A DNA stretch of 64,000 bases, taken from assembly GCA_040007095.1 (NCBI GenBank), contig JBDTVS010000076.1, positions 62,001 through 126,000 on the forward strand, written 5' to 3'. The DNA comes from JBDTVS01 sp040007095 (lineage in GTDB: Bacteria; Acidobacteriota; Vicinamibacteria; Vicinamibacterales; CAVVIG01). Below are positions 43,279-50,632 of this stretch, one piece after another. The stretch's first letter is position 1. Every line of letters starts with the position of its first letter. The position numbers were made by a program, and so were the translations under genes. The notes beneath the pieces are model-generated. The model was not told the origin of the DNA and searched no databases. It was given only the letters and a program-made list of their open reading frames with translations.

Positions 43279-44591
43279 TCGCGTTGAAGTCTCATCTGTC
43301 GCGGCGGACGATCCTGCGAGGGATCGGCGCGACGGTCGCGCTGCCGTTTCTCGACGCGATGGTGCCCGCCTTGACGGCACAGCGCCGCACCGCGGCGGCG
43401 ACGCCGCTGCGATTCGGCGCCGTCTACTTTCCACACGGCATCAACGCGCCGTGGTGGATTCCTTCAACGGCAGGCCGGGATTTCGAGCTGCCACGCGTGC
43501 TGAAAGCGCTCGCCCCGTTTCGCGATCAGATGACCGTGGTCAGCGGCCTCGATCAGCCGAACATCTCGATCCACCTGACGGCCAGCGCGTCGTTTCTGAA
43601 CGGCGCGCCTCCGAAGAAGACCGAAGCTGAAGACGTGAGCTGCGACGTGACGCTCGATCAGCTCATCGCCGATCGCGTGGCCGGAGACACGCCGTTCCGT
43701 TCGGTGGAGATCGGGACCGAGGACATGAGCGGCTCGATTGGCGCGTGCGAAGGAGGATACAGCTGCATCTACTTCAGCGTGCTGTCGTGGCGCACGAGGA
43801 CGGCCCCGCTGCCGATGGAATTGAATCCGAGGGCGCTGTTCGAACGGATGTTCGGCGACGCGGGATCTTCCGCTGGACGGCTCGAGCGAATGAAGTACCG
43901 CCGCAGCGTGCTCGATTCGATTACGGACGGCGCCAGGCGGATGCACGGGGCGGTCGGCGCACAAGATCGCCAGACGCTCTCCGACTATCTCGACAACATT
44001 CGAGAGGTTGAACTGCAGATTCAGAACGCCGAGCGGCGCGTCGGCGGCAATCCGGACGTGCCGGAGGCGCCGGCCGGCATCCCGGACTCGTACGACGAGC
44101 ACGTGAAGCTGATGTACGACCTTGCCGTGCTGGCACTGCGCGCCGACCTGACGCGCGTCTTCACCTTCATGGTCTCGCACGAGGGCAGCCAGATTCCGTA
44201 TCCCAACGTCGGTGTCACGGAGGGGCATCACTCCGTCTCGCATCATCGCGACGACCCGGAGCGGATGGAGATGTGGGGACGGATCGGCACCTATCACGCG
44301 GAGTTGTTCGCGCGTTTTCTCGACAAGCTTCGCTCCGTTCCCGACGGCGATGGGACCCTGCTGGACCACTCGATGCTGTTGTACGGCAGCGGACTGAGCA
44401 ACGCGAACGTCCACGCAAAAAACAACCTACCGTGCCTCGTCGCCGGCGGCGCCAACGGCCGGATCCAGGGGAACCGCCACTTGCAGTATCCTCGTGCGAC
44501 TCCGTGGTCGAACCTGCTCGTGTCGCTGGCCCAGAAGGCCGGCCTCGAGGTCGACAGGCTCGGCGTGAGCACGGGACCGCTGGACCTCTAG
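43275..44591 (+). CDS. Tat-exported DUF1552 protein, second copy
   Basis: The ATG at 43275 lies within the ATGA overlap. The 438 residues start with a Tat-type signal (LSRRTILRGIGATVALPFLDAM) and follow the family pattern: FGAVYFPHGINAPWWIP, MTVVSGLDQP, VEIGTEDMSGSIGACEGGYSC, TLSDYLDNIREVELQIQNAE, EGHHSVSHHRDDPERM and LLDHSMLLYGSGLSNANVH. It is the paralogue of 23016-24350 and completes the second ankyrin-cytochrome-DUF1552 set. No TonB receptor follows here, unlike the first set. Confidence 0.88.
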   Translation: MIALKSHLSRRTILRGIGATVALPFLDAMVPALTAQRRTAAATPLRFGAVYFPHGINAPWWIPSTAGRDFELPRVLKALAPFRDQMTVVSGLDQPNISIHLTASASFLNGAPPKKTEAEDVSCDVTLDQLIADRVAGDTPFRSVEIGTEDMSGSIGACEGGYSCIYFSVLSWRTRTAPLPMELNPRALFERMFGDAGSSAGRLERMKYRRSVLDSITDGARRMHGAVGAQDRQTLSDYLDNIREVELQIQNAERRVGGNPDVPEAPAGIPDSYDEHVKLMYDLAVLALRADLTRVFTFMVSHEGSQIPYPNVGVTEGHHSVSHHRDDPERMEMWGRIGTYHAELFARFLDKLRSVPDGDGTLLDHSMLLYGSGLSNANVHAKNNLPCLVAGGANGRIQGNRHLQYPRATPWSNLLVSLAQKAGLEVDRLGVSTGPLDL

Positions 44592-44623
44592 GCTGACACT
44601 GAGCTCGTCATGCGGGTGCCCAG

Positions 44624-44779
44624 GGTATTTACGCGGCGGGCCGCGCGGCAATTGGAACCATCGCGTTCCGTTGCGGCGGGTGGGATGATGAACACTTCGG
44701 CAGAGCGCTCGCAATCTACGACAATCCGGACGATCTGATGGAGCACATCGACAGATCCCCGTTCATGCCGTTCGTTTGA
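44624..44779 (+). pseudogene. Possible C-terminal remnant of an unidentified enzyme
   Basis: A 51-codon open stretch without start reads GIYAAGRAAIGTIAFRCGG, WDDEHFGRALAIYDNPDD and ends MEHIDRSPFMPFV. The GxYAAGRxAxG box resembles the C-terminal FAD-binding segment of some flavoprotein dehydrogenases. The assignment is weak. The surrounding 44592-44943 has no other coding signal. Confidence 0.25.
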
Positions 44780-44943
44780 CCGCCGCGAAATCGGGCACCG
44801 CATCGAGGTTAGCCTCCGTTTTTTCCTTTTCGCCCTCCCTTCAGTTCCGAGCTGCTACGATAACCGGCTCGGGCGAGACGGCCCACCGGCTTCAATGGAG
44901 CGTGAGCCGCGCCGCTCGGACGTCATGAGCAAGGACCACATAA

Positions 44944-45012
44944 ATGTCGCTCAGCAGTTTCATCCACGGCCATCACGAGGAGATCATCCGCGAGTTCGCG
45001 ACCGGGGTGTGA
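44944..45012 (+). pseudogene. N-terminal fragment resembling a sensor/RsbR-type protein
   Basis: The ATG at 44944 encodes MSLSSFIHGHHEEIIREFAT and then a stop after 22 codons. The sequence resembles the extreme N-terminus of stress-sensor or hybrid-kinase proteins (a helix ending IIxEWExFA). The 150 bases that follow, to the ctaG remnant, show nothing I can identify. Confidence 0.3.
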
Positions 45013-45165
45013 TGGCGAATCACGTCTTCCAGTCCGTCGTGACTCCGGCCTTCGTCTTCGCCGCGCTCCTCCGAGATGGCGTCGATCGCGGAGCGATCCG
45101 ACGTCGTTCAGTTCGTCGCGTGGCCTCAGCGGCAGCGTCGCGGCGGCCGTCGGTGCAACAGTCGT

Positions 45166-45783
45166 TTGGCGCAGCATGAGCTGTTGATGGTGGTCGCCGC
45201 TCCACTGATGGCGATGAGCGCGCCACTCAACGCGCTGCTGTGGGCGGTCCCCGCACGGATTCGCCGGCCTGCGCTCGAGGCGATCCGTCGTCCCCCGGTG
45301 GCCATTCTGTGGGCGGCCCTGACGGCGCCCGCGACAACGTTTCTCCTGCATGCGCTGGCGCTGTGGATCTGGCTTCTCCCCGTGCTCTACGACTATGCGC
45401 TCGAGCACGAAGTGCGTGCACGCCTTGCAGCATCTCTGTTTTTTCGGCACGGCGGCGCTGTTCTGGTGGGGAATCTCATACGGGCGGTACGGCCGCGTCG
45501 GCTATGGGGCGGCAGTGGTCTGCGTGTTCGCGACGGCCGTCCACAGTGGCGTCCTCGGCGCGCCGCTCACCTTCGCCCCCCGCGTCTGGCACCCGCCGTA
45601 TCTGACGAATCATCCGTCGGGGCTGACACCACTCGAAGATCAACAGCTTGCGGCCTGCTGATGTGGGTGCCTGCCAGCGTGATCTTCGCTGGCGGTGGCC
45701 TGGTGCTCTTCGCCTTGTGGCTGCGCGAATCCGATCGGCGGAGCCGCTACCAGCTGCGTATTTCCATCAATCCCACACCGTGA
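45166..45783 (+). pseudogene. ctaG-like (caa3 oxidase assembly) gene with two frameshifts and lost N-terminus
   Basis: Frame 1 encodes AQHELLMVVAAPLMAMSAP, ALLWAVPARIRR, LLHALALWIWLLPVLYDYALEHE. The sequence then continues in the next frame with ALQHLCFFGTAALFWWGISYG, VCVFATAVHSGVLGAPLTFA and GLTPLEDQQLA. It returns to frame 1 for GLLMWVPASVIFAGGGLVLF. These are the conserved blocks of the CtaG family of membrane proteins for cytochrome c oxidase assembly. Shifts lie near 45415 and 45655. The first helices are missing. The two shifts compensate, so most of the ends stay in one frame. Confidence 0.75.
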
Positions 45784-45819
45784 CCATGATCACCACTACG
45801 AGCCGGACCGGGCTCATCG

Positions 45820-46070
45820 CCATAGATCGGCCGGGTGAAGACGGGCCGATGGCTCATCGAGCACGTAGACGACGCCGAAGAGATGGGAGGGGACCTGCGT
45901 CGCGAGCCGCAAGCGTTGGAGCTCGCCTGGCGACAGCGTCGGCGTGCTGCGTTCAATCGTGAGGTAGCCGAGGCCGAGGTCGAGCAGCGCGCGCCAACGC
46001 GCTTCCAGATCTTGAGCGATTCGCTGGACCGGGCAAAATGGCAGCCAGGTTTGATTCCAGACCTGTAAGA
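45820..46070 (-). pseudogene. uvrA-like ATPase remnant
   Basis: On the minus strand an uninterrupted stretch reads VWNQTWLPFCPVQRIAQDLE, LLDLGLGYLTIERSTPTLSP, GELQRLRLATQVPSHLFG, VVYVLDEPSARLHPAD and then stops. This is the C-terminal ABC signature (LSPGELQR) and Walker B (VVYVLDEPS) region of a UvrA paralogue, cut at both ends. No start, Walker A or zinc modules are present nearby. Confidence 0.7.
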
Positions 46071-46164
46071 GCCCGATGCGGAGGAGAGGCTGTCCGCGAC
46101 AAATATCTCGGCAAGAGTATTGCTTGGCTGGAGGTGACGCTTACCTGCTGACAAGGATCCTCCA

Positions 46165-46989
46165 ATGAAAACTTTCGAACCACTCGTTCGCTTCGCGCTT
46201 CTTCTTGTTCTTTTCTCCCCGCTCCCATCCTTCGCGCAGTCGCCGACCACGACGCAGCGCGCAGCATCGCAGAGTACGGCGACCGGCACGGTCGTCTTCG
46301 CCGGACCAGCGACGTTCATCCTGCGCACTGAAAACGGAGAATTCGTGGTTTTCGCCATGAATCGTCGGACGGTCCGCCCGCGACCGCTTGTCGTCGGCAG
46401 TCGCGTCAACGTTGAATCAACGCCGGCTGACGATCCCGACGGTGCCAGAACGGCAACCAATGTCACGGTCGGCGCCGGTGCTGATAGTGCAGCGCCGCGC
46501 ACCTTCGATGATATTCCGCCCAGCGTCCGCCAGCTCGAGCGGGATGTCGCACGTACCGCACGCAGATATGGCGTTGGTATTCGCGCCGGCGTCGGCCTCG
46601 ATCCCGAGTTGGTCTCGGTTGGCGTACACGCCACGTTCGGTCCGATCTTCAGTCGCCGGCTGGCGTTCCGGCCCAACCTGGAGTTCGCGTACGGGGAGCT
46701 GACCTCCCAGGTGTCCGTCAATCTCGAAGGTATTTATCGGCTGTCGGAGACGATGCCGCGAAACCAGTGGTCGCCATATGCAGGCGGCGGCCCAACGCTC
46801 GGTTTCAGTCATCGTGGCTTCTCGACCCAGACGGGCGACAGTCGATCGTTCGACTTCAGCGACCTGAGTTTTAAAGGTGGCCTCAATCTTTTGGCTGGTG
46901 TCGAAAAGCCAAATGGCGTGTTTGTGGAGATGAAGGCAACCGTTTACTCAGATCCGCACCTGCGTGTGCTCTTCGGTGTGACGTTCTGA
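46165..46989 (+). CDS. Outer-membrane beta-barrel protein
   Basis: The ATG at 46165 follows AAGGATCC and opens a signal peptide (FALLLVLFSPLPSFAQ). The 274 residues have an N-terminal soluble part (TGTVVFAGPATFILRTENGEFVVF) and then amphipathic strands with Gly/aromatic patterning (VGIRAGVGLDPELVSVGVHA, FRPNLEFAYGELTSQVSVNL, WSPYAGGGPTLGFSH), ending in Phe (LRVLFGVTF) as barrel proteins do. It is the only intact gene in the decayed region between 44.6 and 48.6 kb. The function is unknown. Confidence 0.72.
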   Translation: MKTFEPLVRFALLLVLFSPLPSFAQSPTTTQRAASQSTATGTVVFAGPATFILRTENGEFVVFAMNRRTVRPRPLVVGSRVNVESTPADDPDGARTATNVTVGAGADSAAPRTFDDIPPSVRQLERDVARTARRYGVGIRAGVGLDPELVSVGVHATFGPIFSRRLAFRPNLEFAYGELTSQVSVNLEGIYRLSETMPRNQWSPYAGGGPTLGFSHRGFSTQTGDSRSFDFSDLSFKGGLNLLAGVEKPNGVFVEMKATVYSDPHLRVLFGVTF

Positions 46990-47425
46990 CCACATAGTTG
47001 CTGTGGCGGAAAGAGTCCAGTACGGTTCTGCGGCGCATTCCGGGACGCCATACCTGCCGGACTCCGTCTTCAGGGCTCGAGCGTTGCGGCTTGTCGAGCG
47101 AGACCGGCGTCGCCGGCTCGCACCGCACGCTCATCCATTCCGTCCGTCTCTAGGTACCCCATGCCTCAAGGGTGTGCATTGAGGTCTCCTGCTTATGATC
47201 TCGCGACTCAGGAGTTTCCCTAATGACCTGTAAGAGGGTGCGGCGAGCGTCCTGGACCAGAACTGGCCGTCAGATGAGGGAAAAGGCACGCTATCGTACG
47301 CCACCAAGATCATCGCCAAAGATGATTCGATTATTCTCGAGAATTTCGGGACGCAACCCGTGATGTTGAATGAAATTCAATCGGAGAAAGGAACCTAGCC
47401 CTTTTAACCTAGCCCGGATAATTCA
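46990..47425. other. Gene-poor stretch with one short open remnant
   Basis: No complete gene is seen. At 47243-47398 a 51-codon open stretch without a start (ASVLDQNWPSDEGKGTLSYA, TKIIAKDDSIILENFGTQPV) looks coding but matches no family I recognise. It stops 28 bases before the group II intron boundary. Confidence 0.35.
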
Positions 47426-47750
47426 GTGCGCCACGAGGGCGCGGAGGACCAGTGGATGGAAGTTCCACCCGAGTAATCGTCGGTTCGACTCGGTAGCTAC
47501 CCGCACGGCGGCAGCCGAAGCTGCGGGGACAATGGCTCCCGTCCGGGGAGATTGGCAAGCGCGCAGGCCGTAACGCGAGTAATCCTGGGCAGGCCTCGAA
47601 AGTGAAGATGTCGACGCCGACTCGCCTGAATAACGGGGAAGGCAGGATGTGGAGATTGGCGTGAGCCTGCAGACTCCGGACGACATTCGGCGGCTTCAAC
47701 GAACGCTGTACGTCAAAGGCGAAGAACGAGCCGGCGTACCGCTTCTATCT
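47426..47750 (+). mobile_element. 5' fragment of a group II intron with start of its reverse transcriptase
   Basis: GTGCGCC at 47426 is a typical intron 5' end, followed by ~220 bases of structured leader. At ~47661 a GTG opens SLQTPDDIRRLQRTLYVK. One extra base then shifts the frame, and the next frame continues KAKNEPAYRFYLLYDG, the N-terminus of an LtrA-type reverse transcriptase/maturase. After ~47747 the similarity ends. The RT catalytic domain, maturase domain and 3' end are absent, so the intron cannot move. Confidence 0.7.
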
Positions 47751-47934
47751 GCTCTACGACGGGCACTCGGGCTCACGTTCTTTCTGGATGCTGAACGAGT
47801 TCAGCCAGCTCTCCGGCCGGACCGCGGATCTGCACACACCCAGCATCGCTAGCCGCCACTTCCGCCACCGGGGATTGGCGGAGGCCGAAGATCAGTATGC
47901 AAGTGCGGGGATTAAGAGCGATAAGAACCGCATA

Positions 47935-47969
47935 TTGTGCGGTAATTGTCTGGTATAATCACCGCACAA
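47935..47969 (+). promoter_or_regulatory. TATAAT box inside a 9-bp inverted repeat
   Basis: TTGTGCGGT (47935-47943) and ACCGCACAA (47961-47969) flank a perfect TATAAT (47954-47959). This looks like a repressor-controlled promoter reading into the truncated hydrolase remnant. No clear -35 box at normal spacing and no intact gene directly downstream. Confidence 0.35.
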
Positions 47970-48020
47970 GTTGCGGCGATAAGGCGATCGTGCCAATATC
48001 GCGAACCGTTGGAGTTTTCT

Positions 48021-48270
48021 CTGGCGAAGCTGATCCTGATTTCAAACTCGGCGGCTATCGACAGGCATGTCGTGTTCATTCATGCGGTCTCACACGACGT
48101 CGTCGGCGTGGCTGTCGTCTGGCGAGCCCCCGGAGGTGTGGCCGCGGTGGCTGGCCGAGGACGTTCCAGGACTCGGTGTGTGGAGCATTGAACACGGTTC
48201 AGCGCCCAGTCTTTGGCGTGGTCACGCCATGGCGTTGGTCGATCGTACCAACAACATTCTGCCGTTCAGA
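48021..48270 (+). pseudogene. Alpha/beta-hydrolase domain remnant of the type found at the N-terminus of STAND-like proteins
   Basis: One frame gives AKLILISNSAAIDRHVVFIHAV. After a frame change near 48105 the next gives SSGEPPEVWPRWLAEDVPGL, GVWSIEHGSAPSLWRGHAM and ALVDRTNNILP. This is the FxHG...WP.WLAED...VWS...W.G.AM pattern of alpha/beta-hydrolase domains that precede NACHT or other signalling ATPase domains, or occur alone. The nucleophile GHSxGG segment and everything after it are gone. The 48271-48588 stretch that follows has no coding signal I can support. Confidence 0.5.
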
Positions 48271-48588
48271 CTGCCGGAACGTACACCGTCTTGCAAGACG
48301 CGGTTCGAGGAACGCTTACGTTGTTGCTGCAAGAAGACCCTTCACTTGCGGAAGAGGTGCTTCTTTGCCGGCGCGCAGCCGAACGACCACGCGTCGCGAC
48401 TGGCGACCGATCTGAGGAGCGGAGATCTTGCCCTGGCGTCACCCACCGTCAGGGCGCGCACGCTCGCTTGGTGTGGTCGGGTGGAGGACGAAGCAACGAG
48501 AGGCGTTCGCGCCTCTGTGTATCACAGCGGCTGACGCTGATGCCTTACCATCGGCAGACGCTCGGATGGATTGAGGCGGCGCACAGAC

Positions 48589-49716
48589 ATGCGACGAAAA
48601 GCGCGTTACGTCCACGAACTGCCGGACTGGCCCAAGTTCTGCTGGAATGACAATCGCCTCGCTAGCACACTAGCCGCAGTTCGGCATCAGCAGGGGCGCC
48701 TGATTGGCCGAATGGAGGCGCTCGGACTACCGCTTCGGCAGGAAGCCGCTTTGGAAGCCCTCACCGAAGAGACCGTCAAAAGCAGCGAGATCGAAGGCGA
48801 CAAGTTGGATGTGGCGCAGGTGCGGTCGTCGATCGCCCGCCGTCTCGGCATGGATGTGGGCGGCGTCGATATCGTGGAACGCCGCGTCGAAGGCGTCGTC
48901 GAAATGATGCTCGACGCGACGCGGAACTACGAGCAACCCCTCACGCCGGAACGATTGTTTGGCTGGCACGCTTCACTATTCCCAGCTGGCCGCAGCGGTA
49001 TGCGCAAGGTGCGTGTAGCCGCGTGGCGCGATGAGAGCACGGGCCCCATGCAGGTTGTGTCGGGTCCCGTCGGGCGCGAGCGCATTCATTTCGAGGGTCC
49101 TGCTGCCGAACGCGTCGATCGCGAAATGAGCCTGTTTCTCCGGTGGTTCAATGGGAGCGCCGGCGTGTCGGTCGCCGATGAGGTTTTTAGGGCTGGACTC
49201 GCGCATCTCTGGTTCGTGACCGTACATCCGTTCGACGACGGCAATGGGCGTATCGCGCGCGCCATCGCGGATCTGGAGCTGGCACGGTCCGAGCACAGCT
49301 CACAGAGGTTCTACAGCATGTCGGCCCAGATTCGTCGTGAGCGGAATGATTACTACGAAATCCTCGAACGCACGCAGAAGGGTTCGATGGACGTTAGCCC
49401 GTGGATGGAGTGGTTCGTCGGCTGCCTTGGGCGCGCGATCAAGGGCGCAGAGACCACGCTAGCGGCTGTCCTTCGAAAGGGTCGGTTCTGGCAGAGGTTG
49501 CACGATGTACCAATCAATGAGCGCCAGCGCGTGATGCTCAATCGGCTGTTGGACGGATTTGGGGGCAAGCTAACTACGTCGAAATGGGCCACGATCGCGA
49601 AGTGCTCATCCGACACTGCGTTGCGCGACGTCCTCGATCTCGTCCAGCGTGGCGTGCTTGTGCGCAATCCCGGAGCAGGTCGCAGCACCAGCTACTCTCT
49701 CGCGGAAGTGCGATAG
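48589..49716 (+). CDS. Fic-domain protein with built-in inhibitory helix
   Basis: The ATG at 48589 gives 375 residues; a TTG 18 bases upstream is possible. The N-terminal Fic_N-type region (LPDWPKFCWNDNRLASTLAAV) contains SSEIEG at residues 65-70, matching the inhibitory (S/T)xxxE(G/N) motif of class II Fic proteins. The catalytic HPFDDGNGR is at ~213-221 with all residues intact. A C-terminal winged helix (FGGKLTTSKWATIAKCSSDTALRDVLDLVQRGVL) follows. Fic proteins transfer AMP or similar groups to target hydroxyls. The winged helix suggests DNA binding. No antitoxin gene is adjacent. It is intact although both sides are decayed. Confidence 0.88.
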   Translation: MRRKARYVHELPDWPKFCWNDNRLASTLAAVRHQQGRLIGRMEALGLPLRQEAALEALTEETVKSSEIEGDKLDVAQVRSSIARRLGMDVGGVDIVERRVEGVVEMMLDATRNYEQPLTPERLFGWHASLFPAGRSGMRKVRVAAWRDESTGPMQVVSGPVGRERIHFEGPAAERVDREMSLFLRWFNGSAGVSVADEVFRAGLAHLWFVTVHPFDDGNGRIARAIADLELARSEHSSQRFYSMSAQIRRERNDYYEILERTQKGSMDVSPWMEWFVGCLGRAIKGAETTLAAVLRKGRFWQRLHDVPINERQRVMLNRLLDGFGGKLTTSKWATIAKCSSDTALRDVLDLVQRGVLVRNPGAGRSTSYSLAEVR

Positions 49717-50043
49717 CTGTGTCGTCGCTCCGGTATTCGATTGTGCGGGAGCGCTTAGGCGCATCAAGACGCGGGCGACATTCTGCCTCTTCAGGCTACA
49801 CCTGTCGGTGGCGAACCCCAATTTTGAGCGGCAAAAGACGCCAGAATGAACTGCTGGACTCGCATCATGGATGCCACGCGGCATCGCGAGGAACGCCACG
49901 GCCGCGCTTGTAAGTGGAGGTGGCGGGAAAAGGGCCAACGTCCGATATGCAAGTCCCTGCAAAACCAACGAGTTACACTTGAAGAGCTGATGAGCTGTAC
50001 CTATTACGTACCAATAAGGAAATCAGATAGTCAGTATAACTCA
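49717..50043. other. Non-coding stretch between Fic gene and tmRNA
   Basis: I see no supported gene. Short open frames here lack ribosome sites and family signals. No copy of the tmRNA 3' end (a possible attachment site) was found in it. Confidence 0.4.
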
Positions 50044-50064
50044 CTGTAAGTAAATAACTTACAG
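50044..50064 (-). terminator. Hairpin at the 3' end of tmRNA
   Basis: CTGTAAGT and ACTTACAG (8-bp perfect stem, 5-base AT loop) start 1 base beyond the tmRNA CCA end on the minus strand. The position fits a terminator, but the stem is AT-rich and no strong T-run follows. Confidence 0.5.
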
Positions 50065-50065
50065 A

Positions 50066-50428
50066 TGGTGGAGGCGGCGGGAGTCGAACCCGCGTCCGAG
50101 AGCACGCCTTCGTAGGCGTCTACATGCGTAGCCGCTCTTGATGATTCGCAACCGGCGTCGAAGAGCGACGGAAACCGTCGGCTGCTAGCTCCGATTTGTC
50201 TCGTCGCCACCTGTCGGAACCGCAAAGTGGCGACCAGCCTGCATTTATGACATCCCGGTCCCATCCCACAGGCGAGGACGAGGTGGACGTCGCTGACTTA
50301 AGGGTTACTTAAGCAGCGAGAGGCAGCTGCGTGTTCGCAGTTACGTTGTGTTCCATCGGATTTACGAGTCGATGGGGCTCGGCATGCATCCCACGAGTCT
50401 TTGCCCCCGTCGAAACCGGATCGCCCCC
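50066..50428 (-). ncRNA. ssrA: tmRNA (transfer-messenger RNA)
   Basis: On the minus strand the RNA begins GGGGGCGATCCGG with TTTCGACGGGG (the tmRNA 5' signature) and ends GGTTCGACTCCCGCCGCCTCC-ACCA, with a 7-bp acceptor stem between the ends (one G-U pair). The reading frame after GTAACT is GCG AAC ACG CAG CTG CCT CTC GCT GCT TAA, tag ANTQLPLAA, at ~50310-50336. With the tRNA-borne Ala it would add AANTQLPLAA to stalled proteins. The tag ends in LAA, the usual ClpXP signal. It is coded by only nine codons, one fewer than E. coli. Length 363 nt and the CCA are normal for bacteria. Confidence 0.95.
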
Positions 50429-50544
50429 ACAGGCGGACCGCTCAAGGGGTACTCAGTCCTCGCGTTTCTAACAACCACCATTGTAGGGCCCTGCGTCGAG
50501 AGCGTCAAACGATTCTATTGCTTGGAGTTGACCGTCCGCCTACC

Positions 50545-50574
50545 TTGACTTGCCTGTACCGCCGCCCGCATAAT
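50545..50574 (+). promoter_or_regulatory. Putative sigma-70-type promoter of the GAF/transglycosylase operon
   Basis: TTGACT (50545-50550), an 18-base spacer and CATAAT (50569-50574) lie ~58 bases before the ATG at 50633 and ~117 bases upstream of the tmRNA 5' end on the other strand. Confidence 0.45.
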
Positions 50575-50632
50575 TCTGTCGCCCCTGCCGGACGCCAACA
50601 TTCATACGCCTTCGTCGGGTGCATCGACTCCG

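Noticed and set aside
44936..45783. Intact membrane protein of 235 codons at the ctaG remnant
   Set aside because: The open frame joins real CtaG blocks at both ends with an out-of-frame Arg-rich middle; the conserved middle blocks are in another frame, so it is a frameshifted gene.
47460..47500. Possible duplicated attachment site, because GGTTCGACTC resembles part of the tmRNA 3' end
   Set aside because: Only about ten bases match and they lie within the group II intron leader; flanking bases differ.
49780..49850. Insertion-sequence end suggested by AACCCCAATTTTGAGCGGC
   Set aside because: Looks vaguely like ends of IS21-type elements, but there is no inverted partner, target duplication or transposase remnant.
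50066..50102. tRNA gene suggested by GGTTCGACTCCCGCC...CCA
   Set aside because: This is the tRNA-like 3' part of tmRNA; the matching 5' end with TTTCGACGGGG lies 330 bases away and there is no anticodon arm nearby.
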